Both the position numbers and the translations under genes were made by a program. From an uncultured Polaribacter sp. (lineage in GTDB: Bacteria; Bacteroidota; Bacteroidia; Flavobacteriales; Flavobacteriaceae): DNA of 64,000 bases. Location: positions 62,001 through 126,000 of the forward strand of contig CALSOT010000002.1 in the NCBI GenBank assembly GCA_943788045.1, in the 5' to 3' direction. Each line of letters starts with the position of its first letter. Position 1 is the stretch's first letter. A model generated the notes under the pieces. The model did not search any database. It worked only from the letters and a program-made list of their open reading frames with translations, and was not told where the DNA came from. Positions 32,777-43,432 of this stretch are shown here, in pieces.

Positions 32777-33862
32777 ATGAAAAACAGGAAACTTCGCATA
32801 AACGGACATTCACATTTATTGCCTTACCCAGAGGAAATTCCTCAGTTTATGAAGGATAAAGAAATTTTTTGGGTAGATAATGAACGCAAACACATGTTGC
32901 AAAAAGGATGGAGACGTCCGGTAACAGATTCTAGTTTTTTTTTAGACGAGAAATTACTTTGGATGGAAAAAAATAATATTGATCATGCTGTAGTTTTAAA
33001 TCTTTCTCAATTATATGGAAATGGTTTGCGCCTCGAGGAAATGAAAAAATCATTGCGTTTTCAAAATGATTTTAATGCAAAAATACAACGCAATCATCCC
33101 AGTAAATTTACTTGTGGTTTTGTTGTGCATCCTGGTTTTATTTATGGAGCTTTAGATGAAATAAAACGTTGTGTAGAAGAGTTAGAATTAAAAGTATTGT
33201 GTTTGCCAACTCATTTCATGGATTCAATCGGTCAGTGGCGTTGTGTTTTTGATGAAGAAAATGATCGCATTTTTGAATTGGCAGATAAATATAAATTGGC
33301 CATTGAAATTCATCCGTATGATGGAGATAAAATGATAAAGTTAGAAAATACCAATTGGCGTTTTCATTTAATTTGGATGTTGGCACAGTGCGGTGATGCA
33401 TACCATTTTTATACGTTAAACGGAATGCAAGAACGTTTTCCTAATATTAGAACATGTTTTGCACATGGAGGGCAATTAGCACAAATGAATTTGGGAAGAA
33501 GGATTCAAGGTTTTGATGGAAGACCCGATTTATTTGAAGGAAAAACGCATCCAAGAAAAGCAGTAGGTCATCCAAATATCTTTTTTGATACCTTGGTTCA
33601 CGACACAGATTCGCTAAAATTAATGTTTGAAAGACAAGGTACAAGTCAGGTTTTAATGGGGTTAGACGATCCGTATCCTTTAGGGGAAATGGAAAGTGAT
33701 GCGCAATCTTCTTATCCTGGAAAAATTTTAGATTTAGCTGTTGATGAAAAGGTTATTACTGAAAATGAAAAGGCAGAAATTTGGGAAGACAATGTATTGC
33801 AGTGGTTGTTTGGTGATGATGAAAAGGCAAAACAAGCATTGGTTGATAAAATCTTAGTGTAA
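32777..33862 (+). CDS. Amidohydrolase, 2-amino-3-carboxymuconate-6-semialdehyde decarboxylase (ACMSD)
   Basis: RINGHSHLLPYPEEIP, CFAHGGQLA, LMGLDDPYPLGE; operon context. Confidence 0.9.
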   Translation: MKNRKLRINGHSHLLPYPEEIPQFMKDKEIFWVDNERKHMLQKGWRRPVTDSSFFLDEKLLWMEKNNIDHAVVLNLSQLYGNGLRLEEMKKSLRFQNDFNAKIQRNHPSKFTCGFVVHPGFIYGALDEIKRCVEELELKVLCLPTHFMDSIGQWRCVFDEENDRIFELADKYKLAIEIHPYDGDKMIKLENTNWRFHLIWMLAQCGDAYHFYTLNGMQERFPNIRTCFAHGGQLAQMNLGRRIQGFDGRPDLFEGKTHPRKAVGHPNIFFDTLVHDTDSLKLMFERQGTSQVLMGLDDPYPLGEMESDAQSSYPGKILDLAVDEKVITENEKAEIWEDNVLQWLFGDDEKAKQALVDKILV

Positions 33863-34077
33863 TAAGTAATTACATTATTAGTAATAAAGCATATAGCTTT
33901 GAAGGTTTTGCCTAGTTTAGGTAAATTTGAACTATCTAAAACTAAATTTTTAAGCAGTTTTTTAATGTTTTATGCTAAAAAGAGAATTTTCATTTTTTAA
34001 AATTTCTATCATATAAGAAATGCATTAAAAATGAAAATTCTTTTAAGTTTTAGTAGAATAAATTAGAGATAACTAAA

Positions 34078-34701
34078 TTACCCTTGACATTGTTTTAAAA
34101 CTTGTTCAGCTCTTAGCAACATAAATTCTGGGTAAAACTCAATGTCAATTTTTTCTTCTTTACTAAGTTCAATTGCGCGTTTAATTTCTGTACAATAAGG
34201 TTTTGTAGATTTGCCAAAGAATTTGGCAGAACCCATGTTCCATTCTGCATTTGCTAAAATAACTCTTGGGTTTTTTGGTGCAATTACTAATGCTTTTGCA
34301 TACAATTGGCTATTTACCCCACCTAAAGTCATACCATATTTTTGGCCATCAAAAGCGATATAACCTAAATTTAGAAATGCTTGTGTAATCATTATTTCTG
34401 GATTGTTTTCTGAATTCGATTTTGCAGTATCTAAAAATTTTTGTGCTTTTGTTAATTTCGCTTTTAAAACTGATTCATCTTTTATTCCAAAACTATCACT
34501 TATCTCTACGTTTGCTGCGTAATAAGCGGGTAACCAGTTTTTGGGTGCTGCTTTTGTGATTCTTTCAAATAATTGTGAGGCTTCTTTGTTGTTCCCTTTT
34601 TCCCATAAACCAAATGCCTTTTGCATTCCTATTTGGTATTTTGTTTGCGCAGAAATTCCTGTCGCAATGAAAATTGCGATGATAATTGTAATTTTTTTCA
34701 T
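34078..34701 (-). CDS. Secreted TPR-like protein
   Basis: Signal peptide; alpha-solenoid-like composition. Confidence 0.55.
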   Translation of the reverse strand: MKKITIIIAIFIATGISAQTKYQIGMQKAFGLWEKGNNKEASQLFERITKAAPKNWLPAYYAANVEISDSFGIKDESVLKAKLTKAQKFLDTAKSNSENNPEIMITQAFLNLGYIAFDGQKYGMTLGGVNSQLYAKALVIAPKNPRVILANAEWNMGSAKFFGKSTKPYCTEIKRAIELSKEEKIDIEFYPEFMLLRAEQVLKQCQG

Positions 34702-34767
34702 GTTGTAAGTGTTTAGATAATTGTTTTAAATTTCAGAAAAGCTGAAGTAATTAAATTCTTTTCTAGT

Positions 34768-35187
34768 TTATTTTACTGTTATTGTGATTGCTGTATCTTT
34801 TGTTACCTTGAATTTGGCATCTTTGTATTTTGGAGCTCCCATAAAACCAGTTGCATCGTTAGACATGCCTATTGGTTCTTTGGGTATTCCTAAAAAATTG
34901 GTGTCTAATTTTTTATTATTATTGGTATCATGAAAAGCAGATATAGCATAAACTCCAGTAGGAATATCTTTTAAAGTTACGCTCGCTTTTTTGTCTTCAA
35001 TTTTTACAATTGTTCCTTTTATGGGTTTCTTTAAAAAATGGTCTTCTTTATTGTAAATGGCAACATATAAATTTCCTTTGTTAGATTTCATGCCTGTAAA
35101 ATCTAAAGCAAGGTTATGTTTTTCTTGAGCAGAGGTCAACACGATTCCTGAGAGCATTAAAGTAATAGTTAAAAGTAATTTTTTCAT
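34768..35187 (-). CDS. DUF2141 domain-containing secreted protein
   Basis: GNLYVAIYNKEDHFLK...GVYAISAFHDTNNNKKLDTNFLGIPKEPIG. Confidence 0.85.
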   Translation of the reverse strand: MKKLLLTITLMLSGIVLTSAQEKHNLALDFTGMKSNKGNLYVAIYNKEDHFLKKPIKGTIVKIEDKKASVTLKDIPTGVYAISAFHDTNNNKKLDTNFLGIPKEPIGMSNDATGFMGAPKYKDAKFKVTKDTAITITVK

Positions 35188-35452
35188 ATTAGTTTTTTTG
35201 ATGATTCAAATATCTGATGTTTCTGTGTGAAAAACACAAGAATAATACCGAATTGTGGTTTTTTAATTCTGAATTGTTCTATCGCCAAAGAATTACTGAG
35301 TTATTTGCATACTTATAAATCTATTTTTTTCTTGGAGAAAATGACATTCTTAAAAGTTTAGCCCTGATTGAGCGGTTTGTTTAAGCTCTTTTTTATTCCT
35401 ATTTAGGATAAAAAAAGCGAGTAGCGAAAGCGGGAAATAGCTTCTAATAAAA

Positions 35453-37608
35453 TTATAAATTATCTAATTGATTTGTTTTTTTATTATCGCTAATTGTCCA
35501 GAAAAAACCTACAAAAAAGAACCTGTCTGCATTGGGTATTATTGCTTGTCTATCGAAATTACCATTAGGTTCTGCGGTGTTTTTGTAATTGTAACCAAAT
35601 ACATTTTGAGTTCCTAAAATGTTGTTTACAGAAAGGTATAAAATTTTTTGTTGATCTATTAAGTATGCCCAATTTATACTTAACGAATTGTAATTTTTAG
35701 TTTTGTTATTCAAAAAACCACCTTCATTTGGGTTTGTGTAATTTCTACCAGAAGCAAAATTGTAACTAAAACCAATTTGACTTTTCCAATCTGCTACCCA
35801 ATGTTTTGCAACCAAAGATAAATTATGTTTGGAAGCAAAGCCAGGTCTTGCTGATTTTGGGTAATTTTTGTAATTTCTTTCTGTGTCTAGGTATGAATAG
35901 GAAACCCAATAATCTGTGTTTTTTATTTTACCATTTTGTCTCCAAAAAACATCGAAACCTTTTGCAAAACCATTTCCGTTATTGTTAAAGTTACTGGTAT
36001 AAATTGGTGTGCTATTATTGTATTTTACCAAGTCACTATAATTTTTATAATACGCTTCGATTCTAAATATTTGTCCTTGTTTTGTCTTTTGGTAGTTGGC
36101 AATTAAATGCGATGTGTTTTCTGCTTTAAAATCTTGACTGAATTTTAAATATTCGTTTTTAGGGTTCTGATAAAATTGACCATAAGCTAAGATAATTGTG
36201 AGTTTTTACCTGCTTTATAGGCTAACGAAACTCTTGGTGATATTGTAAATTCGTTTAGCAATTCTGAGTTTTCTGCACGAATCCCGATTTTTGTAGCTAA
36301 ATTTTTAGAAAAGAAAATATCTGTTTCCGCAAAAGAGGCAAGTATGTTATTGTTAAAACCATATGTTAATTTAAGACCATTATTTGGGGTGTAATCTTCA
36401 TTAAAATCAGTCATAAAATATTCGGATCCAAAACTAATTTTAAATCGATTAGAAAACTGTTTTTTTAGCTTTACTTTAAAGTGCATTGAGTTTTCGTTGT
36501 CTGTTACTAAATCATCAATAATATTTATGTTTGAATAATCGTTGGTGAAACTAAAACCGGTTTCAATTTTCCAATTATCACCAAATCTATTCTTGTACGA
36601 AGTGTTAAAATATAGATTTCTGTTATTTAGACCGAAACGAAAACCATCAACAAAATTAATGTCATCTTGAATTAAATCGAAGTCCGTATAACTAAATGCA
36701 CCATACAATTTTAGTAAAGATTCATTTTTAAATTGATATCTATATACCATCTCACCACTTAAGGCTTGTACAGGTTTTTTCCAATTATTTCTATCGGGAA
36801 AAGCTTCTTGATAAGGCGCTAAATTGACATATGAAGTATTTACACTAAAAGAATTTTTGCCCCAAATTTGCGTGTTTCCAACACCTAAACCTACCGTCAT
36901 AAACGATAAATCGGTTTTCTCTTCAAGAGGTTTATCTATGGTGTTTAGTTGCAGAACACTTGATAAAGCTTGACCGTATTCTGCAGAATACCCACCTGTT
37001 GAAAAAGAAATTCCTTTAAATAAAAATGGTGAAAATCGTCCGCGAGTTGGAATATTTCTTGCGGAAGCGGCATAAGGTGTAAAAACGCGAATTCCATCTA
37101 TAAATATCTGCGTTTCTTCTGCTTCTCCTCCACGAACAAAAAGTCTTCCATCCTCATCTACTGTAGAAGTTCCGGGAAGTGTCTGTAAAGCGCCCATAAC
37201 ATCGCCCAAAGCACTTGCTGTGGTAACAATGTCTAATGGTTTTAAAACGGTAACTTTTGCTTTTTCTCCTGCTTCAAAAGTACCTGCATTTATAATAACT
37301 GCATCTAATGCATTTACATCATCTCTTAATTTTATTTTTAAGTTTTTGAGTAATGAAACATCTGCAGTTTTAATATAAGTATCAAATGAAATAAACGATA
37401 TTACTAAAGTTTGTGTTTCTTTTTCTGAAGTAGAAAAAGAGAATTCTCCTTTTTCGTTGGTTGAAGTTCCATCGTAAGTGCCATCTAAATACACACTTGC
37501 TCCTATAATTGGTTGTTTTTGGGCATCTGTAACTTTACCTGAAATGGTTGTTTGTGCAATTAATGAAAATTGAATGGCTATAAACAGAATAGATAATATT
37601 TGTTTCAT
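35453..37608 (-). pseudogene. TonB-dependent receptor with carboxypeptidase-like N-terminal domain, one frameshift
   Basis: ORFs 36187..37608 and 35453..36031 read as one receptor if one T is restored near 36186-36194 (TATCTTAGCTTATGGTCAA read as tct-tta-gct-tat-ggt-caa). Confidence 0.88.
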
Positions 37609-37970
37609 CGGTATTTATTTTTTGATGATACAAAGATGTGGTGGTTGTACCTTAAAAAATAAAAAGAAATACCGAGTTGTAATTTTTGGTTGATGAATTG
37701 TGATTAACAATATAAGAAGGTTACATTCTAAATATTTATCGTTATACCTTGATTTTGTTTAACTTAGCTGTACTAATTAATCGTAATTTTTATAATAAAT
37801 ACTATGTTGTAGTCTTTTATTCGTTTTGCTTTTTACAGTTGTAAAAAAGTAAATTCATTACCCAAGATGACAAATATTGAAAATCTTTTTTGTCGAATTT
37901 TCATCTAAAATCTCTTACTTACTTAGGCAAGGTTTTAAAATTGTGAGTTACGCAAATAATAAGAAAAACT

Positions 37971-38495
37971 TTATTTATGCGATAATTTTATTTCTTGTAT
38001 TGTTTTGTCTGAGTTGATGTAATCTAAAATGACTTTGCTTCTTAAAATTTCAATATCATCATTGAAATATATTGCCCATCTATCTTCTTTTAACAAGTGC
38101 GTTATCTGTTTTATTCTTCTTTGTGCTTCAGAATAATGAAATAAATAATTTGTGGAATTCTTTTTTTGAGGTTGAATTTTTGCAGTTTTTTCTTTAAAAT
38201 TGACTTCAATAAAAAATATTCTTTCTGTTGAATTAATAGGATAGAAGTCTGCCCATTTTGCAAAACCAATAATAACTTCTTGATTCTTATAATTCTCGTT
38301 AGCGATGATTTTCCATCTACAGTTTGCCACTCTTCCCCAATGATTCGATTTTCTATATACACCTTCTTTTATGTAAAAATACATGCTTTCAGATTTACTT
38401 TTGTAGTTTATATCTTTCGGAAATTCAAAATTATCTACTTGCTGAAACTCACAAAAAGTATGTTTAAAAAAGTTGGTTTTACTATAAGTTTTCAA
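37971..38495 (-). CDS. Hypothetical protein
   Basis: 174 aa ORF. Confidence 0.5.
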   Translation of the reverse strand: MKTYSKTNFFKHTFCEFQQVDNFEFPKDINYKSKSESMYFYIKEGVYRKSNHWGRVANCRWKIIANENYKNQEVIIGFAKWADFYPINSTERIFFIEVNFKEKTAKIQPQKKNSTNYLFHYSEAQRRIKQITHLLKEDRWAIYFNDDIEILRSKVILDYINSDKTIQEIKLSHK

Positions 38496-38573
38496 AATTG
38501 AATTTTAAAGTGTTTGACGAAAGTAATGAAGCAAACCTAATTATCATAATTAGGCAGTATTCTTATGGTAACA

Positions 38574-38605
38574 AAAAACGCAATCAAATGAATGATTGCG
38601 TTTTT
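38574..38605. terminator. Bidirectional terminator between dnaK and hypothetical
   Basis: AAAAACGCAATCA-aatgaa-TGATTGCGTTTTT. Confidence 0.8.
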
Positions 38606-38677
38606 GATATATGTAGAAAAATAATTTTTCTTTTTAACAAGTTCTCAAATTAACTTTGAGATAAGCGACTTCTCTGC

Positions 38678-40579
38678 TTATTTAACTTCTTCGAAATCTA
38701 CATCTTCAACATTGTCTCCCTGAGCATCAGCTCCTTCTGGTTGACCTTGTTGTGCACCAGCATCAGCTCCTTCAGCGCCACCTTGTGCAGCCATTTCTTC
38801 AGATGCAGCTTGCCAAGATTCGTTAATTTTTGCTAAAGCACTATCAATAGATGCTAAATCTTTAGATTCATGTGCAGCTTTTAATTCAACTAAAGCAGCT
38901 TCAATTGGTGCTTTTTTATCATCAGATAATTTATCACCAAATTCTTTTAATTGCTTTTCTGTTTGAAAAATCATAGAATCTGCTTGGTTGATTTTTTCTG
39001 CAGTTTCTTTTGCAGTTTTATCAGCATCAGCATTTTCTTCTGCTTCTTGTTTCATTTTAGCGATTTCATCTTCAGATAATCCAGAAGAAGCTTCAATTCT
39101 AATTTCGTGAGATTTGTTTGTTCCTTTGTCTAAAGCAGAAACTTTAATAATACCATTAGCATCAATGTCAAAAGTAACTTCAACTTGAGGTACACCTCTT
39201 TGTGCTGGTGGTAAACCATCTAAATGGAAACGTCCAATTGTATTATTATCTGCAGCCATAGCTCTTTCACCTTGTAATACGTGAATTTCTACTGATGGTT
39301 GATTGTCTACTGCTGTAGAGAATACTTGAGATTTTTTTGTTGGAATAGTTGTGTTTGCATCAATTAATTTTGTGAAAACATTACCCATTGTTTCAATACC
39401 TAAAGATAAAGGTGTAACGTCTAATAACAATACATCTTTAACGTCTCCAGATAAAACTCCACCTTGAATTGCAGCACCTAAAGCAACAACCTCATCAGGG
39501 TTTACACCTTTACTTGGTGCTTTTCCAAAGAATTTTTCAACAGCTTCCTGTACAGCAGGTATTCTTGTAGAACCACCAACTAAAACAATCTCATCTATTT
39601 CATCTAAAGATAAATCAGCATTTTTTAATGCAGTTTGACAAGGAGCAATAGTTCTTTTGATTAAATCGTCTATTAATTGCTCAAATTTAGCTCTAGTTAA
39701 AGTTCTTACCAAGTGTTTTGGTCCGCTAGCAGTAGCAGTAACATAAGGTAAGTTAATTTCTGTTGAAGCAGAAGAAGATAATTCAATCTTCGCTTTTTCT
39801 GCAGCTTCTTTTAAACGTTGTAAAGACATTGGATCTTTACGTAAATCGATTCCTTCGTCAGATTTAAATTCTTCAGCTAACCAGTTAATGATTTTTTCAT
39901 CAACATCATCACCACCTAAATGCGTATCTCCATCAGTAGCTAATACTTCAAAAACACCATCTCCTAATTCTAAGATAGAAACATCATGTGTTCCACCACC
40001 AAAATCAAAAACAACAATTTTTTTATCGTCATTAGATTTATCTAATCCGTAAGCTAATGCAGCAGCAGTAGGCTCGTTTATAATTCTTTTTACAGCTAAA
40101 CCTGCAATTTCACCAGCTTCTTTAGTTGCTTGTCTTTGTGCATCATTAAAGTATGCAGGTACAGTAATAACTGCTTCAGTAACGTCAGTTCCTAAATAAT
40201 CTTCAGCAGTTTTTTTCATTTTCTGTAAAACCATTGCAGAAATCTCTTGTGGCGTATATAAACGACCATCAATATCTACTCTAGGTGTATCATTATCTCC
40301 TTTTACTACTTTGTAAGGAACTCTTGTAACTTCTTTTGAAGACTCAGAAAATTTGTTCCCCATAAAACGTTTAATAGAATAAACGGTTTTTGTTGGATTT
40401 GTTACAGCTTGTCTTTTTGCTGGATCACCAATTTTACGTTCTCCTTCCTCAACAAAGGCAACGATAGATGGTGTAGTTCTTTTTCCTTCTGCGTTAGGAA
40501 TTACAACTGGCTCATTTCCTTCCATTACAGAAACACAAGAGTTCGTTGTACCTAAATCGATTCCAATTATTTTACTCAT
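38678..40579 (-). CDS. dnaK: Chaperone DnaK
   Basis: [30 protein letters not shown]. Confidence 0.98.
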   Translation of the reverse strand: MSKIIGIDLGTTNSCVSVMEGNEPVVIPNAEGKRTTPSIVAFVEEGERKIGDPAKRQAVTNPTKTVYSIKRFMGNKFSESSKEVTRVPYKVVKGDNDTPRVDIDGRLYTPQEISAMVLQKMKKTAEDYLGTDVTEAVITVPAYFNDAQRQATKEAGEIAGLAVKRIINEPTAAALAYGLDKSNDDKKIVVFDFGGGTHDVSILELGDGVFEVLATDGDTHLGGDDVDEKIINWLAEEFKSDEGIDLRKDPMSLQRLKEAAEKAKIELSSSASTEINLPYVTATASGPKHLVRTLTRAKFEQLIDDLIKRTIAPCQTALKNADLSLDEIDEIVLVGGSTRIPAVQEAVEKFFGKAPSKGVNPDEVVALGAAIQGGVLSGDVKDVLLLDVTPLSLGIETMGNVFTKLIDANTTIPTKKSQVFSTAVDNQPSVEIHVLQGERAMAADNNTIGRFHLDGLPPAQRGVPQVEVTFDIDANGIIKVSALDKGTNKSHEIRIEASSGLSEDEIAKMKQEAEENADADKTAKETAEKINQADSMIFQTEKQLKEFGDKLSDDKKAPIEAALVELKAAHESKDLASIDSALAKINESWQAASEEMAAQGGAEGADAGAQQGQPEGADAQGDNVEDVDFEEVK

Positions 40580-40625
40580 AATATTTATTTAAATATATTT
40601 TAATTCAATTTTACAAGAACTATTA

Positions 40626-40709
40626 GTCAAACTGTGTGCCAACTATTTTTTGACTATAAAATGTCAGTTTTCTAAAAAAATAATTTAAATTATTGTGACA
40701 TTCTGACAT
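40626..40709 (-). promoter_or_regulatory. Putative sigma-54-like -24/-12 promoter with upstream TGTCA repeats (dnaK)
   Basis: Minus strand TTGGCACACAGTTTGAC at 40642-40626 (GG-N10-GA); ATGTCAG at 40661-40667 and CTGACAT at 40703-40709 (plus strand). Confidence 0.4.
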
Positions 40710-41121
40710 AAATTCAATGTAAAGTATTGCTTAAAGTGGAGCAGAAATAATTAATCTTCTTGTATTTAGTTGGTTAGGTTAGAATAAAACTTACTCAAAC
40801 ATAATAACTCTAGTTAGAAAAGATATTTTGGAACCGTGCTTGGTTCTGAACCAAAAGTATTCTTAAAACTAAAGAATAGTATAGTGATAAATGGAAGAGG
40901 TGTTTATGATGTAACAAGAATATAGGGTACTATTGTAAAATTTCTCGAAGTTAATACTAAATCTGATAGATTTAATGAGAGCGCTATGGTTTATTTAATG
41001 TAGGCCGTTGAGTTTTATTTTTCTTATTTAAAGTTCATAGATGTTTATATTTTGATAAAAAAACAAGCATATTATCATGAATTTTATACATTTACGTCGT
41101 TAAGAAGTTTAAATATTAAGA

Positions 41122-42546
41122 ATGTCACAATTTATTAGTGTTTTTGATATGTTAAAGATTGGTGTTGGGCCATCTAGTTCACATACTTTAGGTCCTTGGC
41201 GTGCTGCTGAGCAATGGATTCATCAATTAAAAAAAAATCAAAAATTTTGTTTAATTGATACAATCAAAGTGGATTTATATGGTTCTCTTTCTTTAACAGG
41301 AAAAGGGCATGCTACAGATCTTGCTATTCAATTAGGTTTAAGTGGTGCAGATCCAGAATATATTCCCATTGGAGATATTGCAGAAATTATTGATGCGATT
41401 GATAATAATGAAGTGCTTTTTTTTAATAATGAAAAAAATATACCGTTTTATAAATCGTCGATAACATTTAATAGGGAGTTTCTTCCTTTTCATGCAAACG
41501 GAATTAAATTTAGCGGTTTTTTTAATGGTGAAGAAATTTCTAATGAAACCTATTATTCTATTGGAGGTGGGTTTATTGTGCAAGAAAATGATCATTTAGA
41601 AGAGGAAATAGAAATAAATAACAAGAACTTTCCTTTTCCAATAAGTAAAGCGATTGAATTAGAAGAATTTTGTGAAAAAGAAAATTTAGGAATTTCTGAA
41701 ATTGTTTACTTAAATGAATTAGAACTTCATTCTTCTGAATTTATTAATAATGAAGTTCATAGAATTTGGGATACAATGCTAGAGTGCATGTACATTGGAT
41801 GTCACACAAAAGGGAAGCTTCCTGGGGGATTAAATGTAAAAAGACGTGCTTTTGATACGCATCAAAAATTAATTAAAGGCACAAGTTATAATAATCCGAA
41901 AGAATGGATTACGGCCATAAGAAGTACAGAAGTTAAGTTTAGAGAAATATTAAAATGGGTAAGTTGTTTTGCGCTCTCTGTAAATGAAGTAAATGCCGCT
42001 TTGGGAAGAGTTGTTACCGCGCCAACAAATGGAAGTGCAGGAGTAATACCTGCTGTTTTAATGTATTATATGGTAATAGAAAACCATGAAGCTGATTTTA
42101 ATCAAATAAAAAAATTCTTATTAACTGCCGGCGAAATTGGGAGTATTTTTAAAAAAAATGCCACAATATCTGCCGCAATGGGAGGTTGTCAGGCGGAAAT
42201 AGGCGTTTCATCTGCAATGGCAGCAGCGGCTTTAACAGAATTGTTAGGTGGTACAGCGGCACAATGTTTGTCTGCTGCGGAAATTGCTATGGAGCATCAT
42301 TTAGGTTTAACTTGTGATCCTATAAGAGGTTTGGTACAAGTACCTTGTATTGAACGTAATTCTATGGGAGCAATAAAAGCAATTCATGCAGCAGAGATTG
42401 CTTTAGAAACAGATCCTAAAGAATCTTTAGTGCATTTAGATGAGGTAATAGAGACTATGTGGGAAACTGCCAAAGACATGAATAAGAATTACAAAGAAAC
42501 TTCTGAAGGAGGTTTGGCAGTTACTGTGAGAATTGTAAATTGTTAA
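41122..42546 (+). CDS. sdaA: L-serine ammonia-lyase
   Basis: GVGPSSSHTLGPWRAA; GCQAEIGVSSAMAAAAL; MEHHLGLTCDPIRGLVQVPCIERN. Confidence 0.96.
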   Translation: MSQFISVFDMLKIGVGPSSSHTLGPWRAAEQWIHQLKKNQKFCLIDTIKVDLYGSLSLTGKGHATDLAIQLGLSGADPEYIPIGDIAEIIDAIDNNEVLFFNNEKNIPFYKSSITFNREFLPFHANGIKFSGFFNGEEISNETYYSIGGGFIVQENDHLEEEIEINNKNFPFPISKAIELEEFCEKENLGISEIVYLNELELHSSEFINNEVHRIWDTMLECMYIGCHTKGKLPGGLNVKRRAFDTHQKLIKGTSYNNPKEWITAIRSTEVKFREILKWVSCFALSVNEVNAALGRVVTAPTNGSAGVIPAVLMYYMVIENHEADFNQIKKFLLTAGEIGSIFKKNATISAAMGGCQAEIGVSSAMAAAALTELLGGTAAQCLSAAEIAMEHHLGLTCDPIRGLVQVPCIERNSMGAIKAIHAAEIALETDPKESLVHLDEVIETMWETAKDMNKNYKETSEGGLAVTVRIVNC

Positions 42547-42587
42547 AAAAAAAGTTCAAAAGTTTTTTAAAACTTTTGAACTTTTTA
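42546..42587. terminator. Bidirectional terminator between sdaA and proteorhodopsin
   Basis: AAAAAGTTCAAAAGTTTT/AAAACTTTTGAACTTTTT. Confidence 0.85.
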
Positions 42588-42610
42588 ATATCGCTAACTA
42601 AATAGTGTTA

Positions 42611-43342
42611 TTACTTTTCAGAACTTTGCACGGCTAAATTATAAATAACCAATCCAAATCCTATTTTATTAATAGCATCTCCAATGTTGTAAATAACATC
42701 CATACTTAAGCCACCAAAAATGCTTTCGTACCACCCTGGAGTTCCGGCCATATAACCTAAAGGATAAATTGCCCAACCAACTAGAACAAACCAGCATAAA
42801 GTTTTGTGAGCACTTAAAACAGCTCCACCAGCCTCAACAGCTAATTTCTTCGCATCTCCAAGCCAGATATCATAAACAATTACGAAGTATGCTAAACCAG
42901 ATATTAGACCCCATAACCAGGCACTATCTCGATAAATTACTTCTCCCATATATCCTGTTATCAGCATCACGACTGATAAGAAGATCAATCTCCACATTAA
43001 AGATTTTTTTGCTCCCGCAACTTTTAAGATTAAATAGAACTCAACACACATTAGTGGAACAGTTAAAATCCAATCTACATACCTGAAGAAGGTTGGAGAT
43101 TCTCCGTTAGAAGCCCAATAGTCTCTCATGTACCAATAATGCACTGCGGCGATAAAGGTAATTAAACCAGAAACCAAAAGAGAAGTTCTCCATTTTTTAT
43201 CAAAACTATTCATTGATAAAAAGAAAAATACTGCAGCAGCCATCATGGCCATACAGCCAACAAAAAATGTAAACCCAACATAATCGCTTGGATCCATTTT
43301 TGCAACTGAAAGAAAATTAATAGATAAATTCATGATTTTCAT
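42611..43342 (-). CDS. Proteorhodopsin, green-type proton pump (DTE motif)
   Basis: RYVDWILTVPLMCVEFYLIL (D97/T101/M105/E108 by alignment to green proteorhodopsin), Schiff-base Lys in YNIGDAINKIGFG. Confidence 0.96.
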   Translation of the reverse strand: MKIMNLSINFLSVAKMDPSDYVGFTFFVGCMAMMAAAVFFFLSMNSFDKKWRTSLLVSGLITFIAAVHYWYMRDYWASNGESPTFFRYVDWILTVPLMCVEFYLILKVAGAKKSLMWRLIFLSVVMLITGYMGEVIYRDSAWLWGLISGLAYFVIVYDIWLGDAKKLAVEAGGAVLSAHKTLCWFVLVGWAIYPLGYMAGTPGWYESIFGGLSMDVIYNIGDAINKIGFGLVIYNLAVQSSEK

Positions 43343-43376
43343 TAAAAATTAAGTTATTAAATTGATTATTTCTCTC

Positions 43377-43394
43377 ATGCTTTAAATAAAGCAT
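43377..43394. promoter_or_regulatory. Palindrome in proteorhodopsin/blh intergenic region
   Basis: ATGCTTTA-aa-TAAAGCAT; minus-strand -7-like TATATTTG at 43407-43400. Confidence 0.45.
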
Positions 43395-43432
43395 TCAACC
43401 AAATATAATAATAATATTGTTAACTTTGTAAT

